From: Bolinopsis microptera
Lineage: Eukaryota; Ctenophora; Tentaculata; Lobata; Bolinopsidae
Reading direction: 5' to 3'
Length of the DNA stretch: 64,000 nt
Assembly (NCBI RefSeq): GCF_026151205.1
Contig: NC_087083.1
Span: forward strand, 744,001-808,000
In this document: positions 12,031-22,605 of the stretch, one piece after another
Position numbering within the stretch: the stretch's first letter is position 1
Layout: each line of letters begins with the position of its first letter
The notes under the pieces: generated by a model
The model's database searches: none
What the model saw: only the letters and a program-made list of their open reading frames with translations
Told to the model about the DNA's origin: nothing
Translations under genes and position numbers: made by a program

Positions 12031-12654
12031 CCCCAGTTTATCTGTTTAAGTTACTTGATTTACAGAGTAAAACTGTTCGTAGAAGATTGTAGAATGCGTT
12101 GTAATATATTGAGATAAGTCCTGTAAATGAATGATCGTTTCTGAGTTGAGTGTTATTTGTACAAATATATAGTCGTGTTTAACTATAATTTTTGTAGTGA
12201 TAGGACTAAAATCCCTATTTTTTTGGATAGAAACCTGACAACCGAGTTATCGTTGCTTAAGTGCAGATTTTTATCATTAGTTTTTTACACATGAACTGTG
12301 AATTCTGACACCGTTTTAACGTTTACTAATTATTATATCATGAGTAGTACAGTAATTTAGTTGTATTGCTTACATTTCTTCTTGTCGTATTTTTTGTTGT
12401 TTGACATTTTTGCAATTACATTTTTGGGTCGATATTTCGTAAATTTTATTTCTCTGTTTTTGTTAAATGTTATTTTAAATTTCTTTCGTCGGTTAATTTT
12501 TACACATGTTTAACAATTTTATTTACAGAACTGAAGAAGACTTTTTACGTGGGAATGATTATTTCATTCAGATAAAGTTCTACCTAAAGTTTAGCTGCTT
12601 CAATTGTTCGCAATTTAAGAGTCCCTAAAGAGAAATTCTCCAAGAGAAATCGAA

Positions 12655-13455
12655 TTAGCTCGTTACGTATATCTACATAATGCAAGCGAGATGAATTATG
12701 GCCTCGTTACGTATATCTAACATAATGCAAGCGAGATGAATTTATGCGTCGTTACCTATATCTTACATAATGCAAGCGAGAAGAATTATGCCTCGTTACG
12801 TTATAACTACATAATGCAAGCGAGATGAATATGCTTCTTTAACGTATATCTACATAAAGCAAGCGAATAATTATGCCTGGATAACGTATAACTACATAAG
12901 CAACGAGATGATTAATGCCACGATACGTACGATCTACATAATGCAAGCGAGATGAATTATGCCATCGTTACGTATAGCTACATAATGCAAAGCGAGATGA
13001 ATTATGCCTGGTTATGTCTATCTACATAAATGCAAGCGAGATAATTTGCTCGTAACGTATATCTACATAATGCAAGCGAGATAATAATGCCTCGTTACGT
13101 AATCTACATAAAATCAGCGAGATGAATTATGCCTCGTTAACTATATCTACATAATGCAAGCGAATGAATTTATGCCTGTGACGTATATCTACATAATGCA
13201 AGCGAGGATGAATATGCCGCGTTACTATATCAACAAAATGCAAGCGGAGATGAATTATATGCTCGCGTTACGTATATCTAACAGAATGCAAGTGAGATGA
13301 ATTATGCCTCGTTACTATATCTACAAAATGCAAGCGAGATAAGTAATGGATCGTTACGTATAACTACATAAGCAGAGCGAGATGAATTTATGCCTCGTTA
13401 CGTTATTATCTACATAATGCAAGCAGATGAATTATGCCTCGTTACGTATAGCTAC
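12655..13455 (+). repeat. 43-bp minisatellite, right block (~18 copies)
   Basis: Same unit and same orientation as the block at 7495-7985 (CGTTACGTATATCTACATAA then TGCAAGCGAGATGAATTATGC). About 18 copies are present with frequent single-base indels. Because the orientation is the same on both sides, the array is not part of the inverted arms. The palindrome looks inserted into, or assembled into, a single array. Confidence 0.85.
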
Positions 13456-13459
13456 ATAT

Positions 13460-15360
13460 AACAATACAATTGACTCTTTAAATGGACACGAAAAAAGCTC
13501 GCTGTATATCACCTCTTCTAGAATATCCTTCAATTCTAGAATTGAAAAAAATGTCTGTCCCTTTCAGAGCAATTGAACTAACAGTAGCAATACACGAACA
13601 CGATAACTGCATACAAATACACTAATACACGGTCAATGCCCTGAAATTTCTCACAGTTAGCCAAGGTCGAACACAGCACTAAGCAGGGAGGGGCACAAGG
13701 AGCGATAGTGCACAACAATGAGTCTTACTAAAACAAATAAAATAGAAGGAAGACGATTCGTCAAATTCTATAAACGTTTACATACCTGATACGTTGGGTG
13801 AGGAGAGAGTCTTTCAGAAGAATAGATACCATTTTAGAAAGTAGTTTTGCTCGAATAATTGTTGTGTCCTGTACTCTTATCACTGAAATTCCTCCGCTCG
13901 AGTTTTTTTATTTTAAAGCTTGTACAATAGGACGCGGCAGTCCCGTATTCTAAATGTACTAACTCAGATTGTCCCTCACATAACTCGAGGAATTAATTAA
14001 CTGATATTAAGTAGGTAATTAACTAATCAGAACACCCCGTAGCCAAGATAATCGCCATGGCCAGGCGAGTCCCGGCCGGACAGCAGGGGACGTAGAAGGA
14101 AACCTTTTAGAGAAAAAGTAGAATAATTTTCACGTTTATCCTGCATTAATCACACGTTATCCTGCCTTTGCCTTAGATTTTTTGAAAAAAAAGTCGGAAA
14201 CTGCCAGCTGTTCTGACATTTGGTAAACTTTAAGAAGGCTTTCTACCAGTGTACAACGTGGAAAATGTTTCAAGATTCTATAGGCTTCGCATTCCAGTCA
14301 AAATCGTAACAGCTTATACGGCTTATGTACGAGGAAGACAACGGCCAAAGTCTAATATAACTCCAGGACGAGAGACTGTTGTTCGAGGTACTGAGCAGGT
14401 GAGTTACAGGTGAAACCTCTTAGCACCTACCTTTTGCACTAGGCATCGACTACTTTATGAGGCAAGCCATAGGTGATGATGGCGGAGCGATTGGACTCAC
14501 TCCTCGAACGGGTTAAAAAAGCAGAAGAGTGGGGCCCAAGATCCTCACCGATTGTGGACGTTGCAGTGATATACCACTTATTTCTGAGACATGGCACAGC
14601 CACTAGTCCACAGTCCTGCTCCGAGTAGAATCGCGGCGGCAGCGAGCGTATTGCCAACTTAAACGAAGGCAAGAGGATGATGATTTAATCACTCTACACT
14701 CGACTGTCACGTGACTTTTTCAACCCGTTTCCTCTAGCTGTCTCTAGCTGCTGGCCCTGAACGATATTCGAAAAACCAACCAGAAACCCTCATATCTGAG
14801 CCCTACCCTAACCCTAACCGCAATCCCTAACACAAGTCAAATGCTGAAACCCGAACCGAACGAGAAATTCGACTAACTTCCTTATACGCACGGTCATATA
14901 CTCGCAGCTACAGCTTGGTTTTATACGGATACTAAACACTGTGTATAACAGATCAACGAATGCCGACAGTAGCAGAACGTTCAAATTTGACTTAGTAGAG
15001 ACCGATGGAACAAAAGTTCCCTACTTGATACCGTGAAACGTGTTAAAGTCGATTGTGTTCAAGAACTAAATCATGAGAGCTGAACAAAAAGGTAACAATG
15101 GGATTTAGGCGGCAAATTTTTTGCAAGCCAATTGCAGCTCATTGAGAGACAGCATAACCATTATCATAAATCAGAGGGTACACGTTAGTCATATCAGGCC
15201 GTAAGATACAGCTGCAGGAACCAAGTTATAAAACTAACAAGGAGCAACTATATTCTCGCAAAAGAAGGACTTTCTAAGGCGATAAGTTTAACGAACATCT
15301 CAAGACTGAGTTTTTTGAGGGGTTTCAGAAGAATCAGTTCAGTTAAACAAAGTTTTATGC
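13460..15360. other. Unassigned intergenic DNA with a short CCCTAA run
   Basis: No convincing gene. ORFs up to 77 codons (for example 14439-14672 minus) have no recognised motif. Near 14803-14835 there is a short CCCTAACCCTAACC stretch resembling the metazoan telomere repeat, just after a TCACGTGA motif. A similar pairing recurs near 24480-24560. Confidence 0.4.
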
Positions 15361-15439
15361 GATTGGGTGAAATCCGGTAGTAACGAGAACTCAGCTGGCG
15401 ATTCTACAGAATCCATTAAATCAGTTGCCAAAGACAAAT

Positions 15440-15860
15440 TGCTTTGGAGGAGGAGTCGGGTAGGAACATCACATGGTCTTTGGCTATGCGAGGAGTCAAT
15501 GAGGAAAGATCAATACAAAGCATCGCTGAAGTATTTGGAATCATTGGAGAGAAACCCCGAGTTGAGGCTTGTAGAATCGGCAAGCAATCACACCGTCAGC
15601 TTGCAAGGAACCGGTAAAGTTTCCTTTTCCAGTTCATCGATTGTGCAACAAATACTGGAAGAAGTCGAGTAAACTGGCGAACCAGAGAGGATATAAGAGG
15701 GTGTTCCGTAGCTCCAGATCGTACAGCAAGAGAGAAGAGCTCAGCGTAAAGAACGTGTCCGAAGCTAAAAAGAAGAGCCCTTGGGGGGTATTGAGAAGGA
15801 CAAAAAACTCTTCATCTCGTGAAGGGAAGATTTGTACCTTGAGAGCAAAAAAATGAGTTT
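15440..15860 (+). pseudogene. Decayed LINE ORF1-like fragment
   Basis: Across at least two frame changes the plus strand reads VEACRIGKQS, then GKVSFSSSSIVQQILEEVE, then KLANQRGYKRVF, a decayed (A)PDRT, KREELSV and finally REGKICTL. This order (R-I-G, V-x-F-S-S-x-x-V-x-x-I-L, V-F-x-x-P-D-R-T, R-x-G-K-I) matches a domain common in ORF1 or the N-terminal region of invertebrate non-LTR retrotransposons. The two largest open pieces are 15367-15672 and 15641-15856. It is broken by frameshifts and no RT follows, so it is a 3'-truncated relic. Confidence 0.5.
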
Positions 15861-16167
15861 CTAAATATTTTTCGTGTTGTGAGCAAATCATAAAAGTTTA
15901 GCTCTATGGAGTATGTTGTCTTCTGTGAGCTTAGTTTTTGTCGAAGGAACTAACCTTTTTATTTTCACTTATACAAAAACTGTATATTTCAAGGGATTAA
16001 TCTGGTTTTAAGGCGAATCTTGTCAGCAGATCGCTGTTTCATTACTCTTAGTCAGCTGGTGCAGGCCTTATACATGTATATATACAATTTTTAAATTGCT
16101 GTTCAATATCTATTTTTAGTAAACATTAACTGGATAGTTAAACCCCGTTCCCAATCAATCTAATCAC

Positions 16168-16330
16168 GTGATCAAGCGTTTTTTCGCCAATATCTTGCAG
16201 GGAGCATTTTTACCTAATTCATGGGGGTTTGCTTCTGAATCAACGTCGAAAATACATCGATTCAAGCTTGTTTTCACTGTCAGGGGGGCCTTTAAGAACA
16301 ATCTCGAAGATCGACTGTTTAGCACGCTCA
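16168..16330 (+). repeat. Dispersed repeat, copy 1
   Basis: The segment ATCACGTGATCAAGCGTTTTTTCGCC...CAGGGAGCATTTTTACCT...GAATCAACGTCGAAAATACATCGA resembles, with substitutions and indels, the segment at 24553-24720 in the same orientation. It is an unclassified interspersed repeat without coding capacity. Confidence 0.5.
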
Positions 16331-16369
16331 AAGGCAAGACCAAGGAATGACATTGAAATTGAAATATGT

Positions 16370-16875
16370 AGGGGAGAGAGAGGAGGGGAGGACTGGGGGG
16401 GGGGGGAGGGATGGGGAGGAGGGGGAGGGGGGGGGGGGAGGAGTGGGGCGGGGAGGGGTAGGGGGTGTGGGGGGAAAGAGGGAGGGGGGAGTGGGAGAAG
16501 GAGGGGGAGGGGGGGGGGGGGAGGGTAGGAGGGGGGGGGGGGGGGATAGAGGGTGAGGGGGAGGAGAGAAGGATGGAGAGGGGAGGGAGGGGGGAGGGAG
16601 AGGGGAGAAGAGGGTGGGGAGGGAGGGGGGGGGGTGGGAATGGGATGAGATGGAGGGGAGGGAGGGAGGGATGGGCGGAGGAAGGGAGAGAGGGGAAGGA
16701 TGGACGAGGGTAGGAGGGAGGGGGGGGGGGGAAAAGGGAAATGGGGGGGAGGGGAGATTGGTGGGATGGAAGGGAGTAGAAGAGGGAGGGATGGGGGTGG
16801 GGGAAAGGAAAGGGGAGGGAGAGGGATGGGAAGTGGGAGGGGGGGAGGGGGGGGAAGGGGTGAGAGAAGAGGGAA
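16370..16875 (+). repeat. ~500-bp polypurine G-rich tract
   Basis: A nearly pure G/A stretch on the plus strand is dominated by GGGGAGGG-type runs with many runs of 5-14 G. Open frames across it are Gly/Arg/Glu-rich artefacts of composition. The strand asymmetry allows many overlapping G-quadruplexes or H-DNA. Homopolymer lengths are probably not reliable. Confidence 0.9.
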
Positions 16876-16879
16876 TTCG

Positions 16880-18910
16880 ATTAGCGACCTCTAAAGCAAG
16901 AGGTGCCCTACAATGTAAGTTACATAGACGATAGGGAATAAGGGTTAGAAAGGGAAAAGCAGGGGTTGCCTACAATAGGACTGAAGGATATTTGGAAATT
17001 CAAAACCCTGAAAGAGCTTTAAAGCGATCGTCCATCATTTAAATCGATTTATTAATTTACGTTTCCATGACCGCTTATACGCCCCTGTTACAACATGCTT
17101 CTCAATTCCCACCAGCACAGAGGTCCCAAAAATAGTCACACACCGAGTTAAGCGCCCGTAACGATTTCACAGCACGCCATGAGGATGCATGGAGAGGTTA
17201 TGTCTGCCGTGGGGCAATCACTTAATATCGTGTATAAACAGGACACAGATTACTAAAATCATCGCATATCTCCATTGTGGTTGTTTGGTTTGTTTCCGGG
17301 TTTTGACCTGAGAGTACTGTAAAGTCGATTTTCAGTTCATTTCTCCAGTAATAACTGGCATAAACCATCGTTAGATTTGCTTTTCTATTTTTTGCGGATA
17401 AATCAGAAACTGGCATTTGCTTTTTTCAATTGTAGTGACTACTGTATTAGTTTAACGATTTTCTCACAGCAGGACGAATTTCTTTCGTGCGTTTTCAATG
17501 TAAATATCGGTCTACTTCAAGGTTAACATATAACCGTAATTTCTTGTACCATCAACTTGCCGTGTTAACATTAACAATATCTACCGTACTTTTTTGATGT
17601 GGTACCGTGAAAAAGTACCTACGCATGCCAGAAGAGGAGTAACGACATTTTTAGCCAGAATTACACAGCCGGGTTCAGATCACCCAATGATAACGAATGG
17701 GACGACCCCTCCCCCCCAGCATATGAAGAGACGAGGACCTGGAGCACCCGAGGCTGACTACTCTCGGTACGCTAACATAAATCAAGACAGGCTTCATCGT
17801 CCCGTTGAAGCGTGGTGTTCATGCGGGAAGGCAAGCTGATGGAACACAGAGAAGGAGCACGTTTCTGCAAACGAATCGCCCTTTCTTACTGCGCACCGAG
17901 GAAGCATCGTTGCTCAGCAGGTTGGGGATGTTTAAAAGAACTTGTCGTCAGTGAGCTGGACTAGTTTACCAGTAGGTAACATGTATTCAATAACATACAG
18001 ACCCTGGAATAAAAGAAGATAGTTTCTCAAGAAGAAGTTGAACCAAAGGAACTACGCTTCATGGCATATAGAACCTGAATCAAATATGCGATCATTCCGA
18101 GATTTCGATAGGAAATGTGAAGTTATTTTGCCTGCATGTGTTTGTCAGCCCAAATCAAGGGCCAAGTTTCCGAATGAAAACGAGAACCCACACAGGCTAC
18201 GTTTTCGCACAAGTCGAAAGATTGGCAATCGTTGCCCCTAGACATTGTAATATAACATTGATTTAATCAAATTAGAAATTACGTTGTCATAACCGTACCA
18301 GAACGTAAGGAAAAGTACTTTTCCTGAAAAAAAAGTATGACATTTCTTTTCTTAAATTTCTGATAATAATGTTCCGTATTGGTCAATGCTTGTTTACAGT
18401 AACGAAATGCAATTATATTACCGCTTCCAGCCGTAGTATTGTGTTTGTGAAGTTAGTGTTGGCCCGACTCCAGTGAAATCGATGCCTCCTCATTTCGTAT
18501 TACCGCGCTCGCGAGCGTGATAGTAACTACTCCCGGATTCTAAATTACGTGCTACAGGGAGGGTGCGGAATTCTAAATTTAACTACATGTAGGATGTTTA
18601 TCGGGCTACAAGCTACTCTAAAATGTGCAATTTTTTTCGGGTGCCAAATGACAACCATTCGCTTTAAGATAATGTTCATAGCGGCATGATGATCAGTATG
18701 CAGTACTGCTCTAAACGGATCAGAAACCTGTAAACTGAGACGAAGGCTCAAGAGAAAGTTTGGACGGGACATACACAAAGATGCGCGTATGGCGCTGGTA
18801 TCTACATGGAAAACAAGTCAGCAATAATAACTTTTTATGGGAGCCTACAAGGCATCAGTTATTCATTAGGTAATTTGACCGACGCCGAGTAGGGCTTCGA
18901 AGCAGGAGAT
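16880..18910. other. Unassigned region with scattered short ORFs
   Basis: ORFs at 17594-17839 (81 codons, Pro/Arg-rich) and 18038-18241 (67 codons) are on the same strand as the LINE tail at 18916-19137. They could be worn pieces of the same element. I see no RT or endonuclease motif in them, so this is only a suggestion. Confidence 0.25.
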
Positions 18911-18915
18911 TAAAA

Positions 18916-19137
18916 ATGGCAGGGACACTGCAATCAGAACATCCTAAGCAACTTGCTAGTGATTTAGTCTTATGGGAACCTATGCATGGAAGAGCACAGC
19001 AAGGCCGACCAAGACAAAGTCTACATGTCTATGTACTGAAGGAATTTTGTGACAACTCAAAGAGGAAACTGCGAACCCTGATGCGGGACAGGAATATATA
19101 TGGATGGGGGATCTGGCGCTTCGCCAAGTTCCTGCCT
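18916..19137 (+). pseudogene. LINE reverse transcriptase C-terminal remnant
   Basis: The 74-codon frame includes LVLWEPMHGRAQQGRPRQS followed by a helical segment and LRTLMRDRNIYGWGIWR. The H-G-x-x-x-x-G-R-P-R-x-S/T motif followed by a conserved D-R-x-x-W/Y region is the usual C-terminus of several non-LTR retrotransposon polymerases in invertebrates. The catalytic RT part is missing upstream, so it is a 5'-truncated relic. Assignment to a clade is not possible. Confidence 0.5.
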
Positions 19138-19139
19138 TA

Positions 19140-20618
19140 ATCTTATTGCTGGCAACGTGGCTGTCAAGAACCAATAATAGTGGGAGAAAAATTGATATTT
19201 GTGCTGTCTAGCGATACTGAGTATCTTAATCGCATCAAAATACGCTGGCAGTCGGATTCTTTAAATGGTATTGGCACTTACGTAAAATAGGATGTCCCTT
19301 AAAATTAATCAGAGCATATTTAAATAATTAAAAAGTAATATAAAAGAAAGATTAAGTTTGTTTGTAAAACCATTCACAAACCTGATATTTGATAACCTGG
19401 GGTAGGACGAAGTCTTCACAAGGAGGTCCAAAAGATTAGTTCGGAATAAGGAAACAGTTTCTTCTCAAAAATCGTTTTTCAAGTTTCTTGAAACTCAGTC
19501 ACGAAAAAACATTTTCAATCAAAAATTTATTGAAAAAAGCGTACCAGTAATATACTTATAACTAGGTAAAATCCGGATTGGAGTATTGTTTTGAGTCGCC
19601 TGGTAGCGACTATTGTATAAATTTGTATATGATCCCGTTTGAAGTTATAACGCTGTACATGTAAAGTGGTAAGTGTCCCAGGCCCCACATTTGCCCACAA
19701 ACACATAACTTACTGGGCGTAAAGTCCCTATTATTGGAGCAGTACATTGTTTAGTGCTCCAGGCCCCCCAGCTTTATGCCAGGTAAAAATCTATATTAAA
19801 ATTCACGGAACTTTCCAGTAATCCAGCCATAATAACCCCAACTGAGACTAATATAGGATATGTGTTTGGGGGGTTTTGAGGGGGTGGGGGAGTGAGGTGT
19901 TGGGGGGGGGGGGGTGGGGTGATGGGGTTTGTGTGTGGGTGGGACATCTGCATTGTATTGGTAATTTATATTATGTAGGAAGTTACACGAAAAAGAAAAG
20001 AACAGTACAGCAACCCCCGAGTTTATAGCTGAATGCTAAACTCGGGGTTTAGTAAGTAGCTGAATTTAGCTGAGTATTATAACTTACAAAGAAAGTCTTC
20101 ATGTTAGCGGAGATCATAGTCCGGGCGTGTGTCCAACGTACCGTTGCCAAGAAGTATAATGTCCTCGTCAACAAAGATCGGTCGCGATTAAAAGGCACTG
20201 TAGCATGCACTCTACGATCTGCTACGCAGTGTTTTAGGGTTTTGAGGCAGATCCTAGAAGTCAAGTCTCTCAGGCGTGTTTGAATAAGAAATAAGTCAGT
20301 CATCGGTGCTGCCTCACCAACGTAGAGGGTATACTCATACACTTACTGGCATTCCAATCGGTGAGGTCCCCCCCCCCTGCTGTCGTCTGTCTTGTAAATA
20401 CAACTTCAAAAATCTAAGCATCAAACCATCAATACCATATAAATTGTGAAGGATTAAGTTTAAATTTGACACACTGTCAAATGCTTAATGCTTATATACC
20501 ATATGAGGCGTACAATTTTGACAAATTGTGACGGTATTTATCAATCTATTCAGTGTACTAAGAGTTCAAAGTGCATGTAGGCCGACTATTTACTTTTACT
20601 GGACATGCTGGCCTCTAA
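19140..20618. other. Unassigned DNA, with a G-rich stretch at 19867-19940
   Basis: No gene is recognised. A G/T-rich stretch (GGGGGGTTTTGAGGGGGTGGGGG and further runs) at about 19867-19940 could form G-quadruplexes. CAACCCCCGAGTTTATAGC and AACTCGGGGTTTAG near 20010-20052 form a short inverted repeat. The 97-codon minus ORF at 20049-20342 has no recognised motif. Confidence 0.4.
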
Positions 20619-21166
20619 GGGGCCATCTACTTAGGACGTCCGGCAAATAGGGAGGGGGGTGTGGTTTTTGAATTTCGGACAAATCCGGACAGGGGGAGGG
20701 GGATGGTTTCCGAAAATCCGGACGTCCGGAAATTTTGGCAGAATTAACGAAAAAGTCCCATTTATTTCAACTCTTTGGCACTAATTACTTTGTAAGTTTA
20801 GATCCTTATATTTTGAAGGAGAAGTCGATTCCCAGAACAGCTCATGAGAGCTAGCCGAGACACAACTCGCATATTCCCCAACTGCCTTAAAACGTATGTA
20901 TTTGATTGCATGGCTACACTTAAATGTAACTGTGCTAAAGTTGTTCGACACTAAATGTATTATTGTCTATTTCAAATAACTACAAATTTTATTAACATTG
21001 AATTTAAGTTGGTTTTATTTGTACTTTTAAAAGTAACTGGAAATCCGGACGTCCGGCCGGGGGCACGGGGGAAGGGATGGTTTTGAAAATTCGGACACAC
21101 CCGGACAGGGGGAGGGGGTGGTCTGAAAATATGCGATTTTGGCGGACGTCCTATGTAGATGGCCCC
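20619..21166. mobile_element. 548-bp MITE with terminal inverted repeats
   Basis: The left end, GGGGCCATCTACTTAGGACG followed by TCCGGCAAA, is matched in reverse complement by the right end (GGCGGACGTCCTATGTAGAT then GGCCCC), with one or two mismatches over about 28 bp. TAA flanks both sides (20616-20618 and 21167-21169), a possible 3-bp target-site duplication. Subterminal parts are also partly symmetric (several CGGACGTCCGG and GGACAGGGGGAGGGGG motifs). No transposase ORF is inside, so it is non-autonomous. TIR and TSD length would fit a PIF/Harbinger-type family, but this is tentative. Confidence 0.75.
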
Positions 21167-21169
21167 TAA

Positions 21170-22600
21170 AGATCTGCCTTCATTGTGTTTATAATAAATG
21201 CAGCTGTGCACCTGGTCACCAGCTGATGATTTTGTTTTTTGAAACTTAAGTTATATTGGCAACATTCGTGACGTTGATGAAATGAAAGATCTTGCAAACA
21301 GCAATAAATGTCTGGGAATTTAAACTATTAATTAATAATTGCTATTAGATTATCTTTATCAATTAATTTGCTTGTAAAATCCTGTTATATAATCTTATAA
21401 TGATAATTGGATAGGCGACTCCATATTTTGCTGGCTTTTGCCTTTCCTTCGTTATACCTAAGGCTAAACTACATAAAGAGCTCTTAAACTGGATCGTGCA
21501 GTATTATAATTAATTTTTTCTCGATAAAGCTCAACTGCTATCATCAGGAGCATAATAGTCTGAGTCTAAATTAAATTGTTTAAGTTCCTCCGAATCAATC
21601 ATTCTATTTCTATTTCTAATGAGAAATCTAAAAGTTTTGCGTTTCGTGCTTCTCGTGTGGCCAAGCTTCTTTTAATAAAATTAAATCTGTACTTGAGTTC
21701 TAGTTCTCTGCAAATAGCTACGCTTCACTTCATTCATAAATTATTGGGGCTCGCTGCATTGCACTCGAGTTCCCATATTTGGTTTAATTTTCGATCGTAT
21801 AACTCAAACTGCTATAACATACTACATTTACATTGTACATAACATCAGTACTAGTAGTTCTTTGTAATATTTGAAATGCACTGCTACGAACCAGTCAAAC
21901 AACAATCGGTTTGACTGGCTCGCCGTCCGGCCACACTTTAAGTTCAACCACTGCACTGTTGCGAGCACTATAAGTATTATTATGTACATCAACATGCGTG
22001 CGAGTTTAAAGTTCATACCAATACATGAGTATAATTATATGGACTTAAATTCAACTTCAACACTTTTCGGTTTCCAAAATGCAATGCGTGGCCGTGGGGA
22101 TTATTTAAAATTACACATGAGATCTTTTATTTTTTGTGCGTGTTCGCGAGTGGGAGTTTTAAAGTCATAATTAACTGTCAGCTGCCTTTGCAACCTAGAC
22201 TATACATAAATCCTTCGTCAAGTTTACCTGGCCCGGCCTGGGGACCTTAGGTTTAAAAGTTTATAGCTCTGCTGAAATGCTGTTATTGCTAACAGCTTAT
22301 ATATGTCCATTGCATTTTGATTTACGGTCCAGGCTGGTAATTGATTACTAAAACGACTAAATTGTTAATATATAATTGCCAGCTGTTACAATGTACAACA
22401 GTTTGAAATATTTACCTTTCATTTTGTTATTAATGTATAAACCAAATTTGTAGGCATAATTATAATATGCATGCAATACTAACATGTAACGAGGAAATGT
22501 ATAAACTCTACTACTACACATTTCGTTTTGAACCCGTTTATGCAGTCAAACGCTCATTCTCAACATTAAAAAGTACATTCTTCTCTCATTTCCCGCGATC
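21170..22600. other. AT-rich intergenic DNA upstream of the 22.6-kb gene
   Basis: ORFs of 60-100 codons overlap on both strands without recognised motifs. No RNA gene or repeat family is recognised. The 3' part may contain promoter or upstream exons of the following gene. Confidence 0.35.
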
Positions 22601-22605
22601 AGGAT

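Larger units (their letters stand above)
8015..12650. mobile_element. 4.6-kb palindrome: head-to-head Penelope-like elements
   Basis: The left arm (about 8015-10352) is the reverse complement of the right arm (about 10367-12650), with many indels and substitutions. At the centre CAACACT (10346-10352) pairs with AGTGTTG (10367-10373), leaving a 14-nt spacer. Arm ends match as TTGGAGAATTTTTCTC near 8030 against GAGAAATTCTCCAAG near 12630. Each arm holds one decayed Penelope-like retroelement. Their 5' ends meet at the centre and their 3' ends face outward. The palindrome sits inside a 43-bp minisatellite that keeps one orientation on both sides. Confidence 0.8.

Noticed and set aside
14803-14835. 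CCCTAACCCTAACC as an internal telomere
   Set aside because: Only two to three units, also seen near 24483 beside a dispersed repeat. It is more likely part of a repeat family than a former chromosome end.
16229-16934. Several Gly/Arg-rich open frames
   Set aside because: They follow from the polypurine tract, which has almost no stop codons on this strand. There is no start context or splice support.
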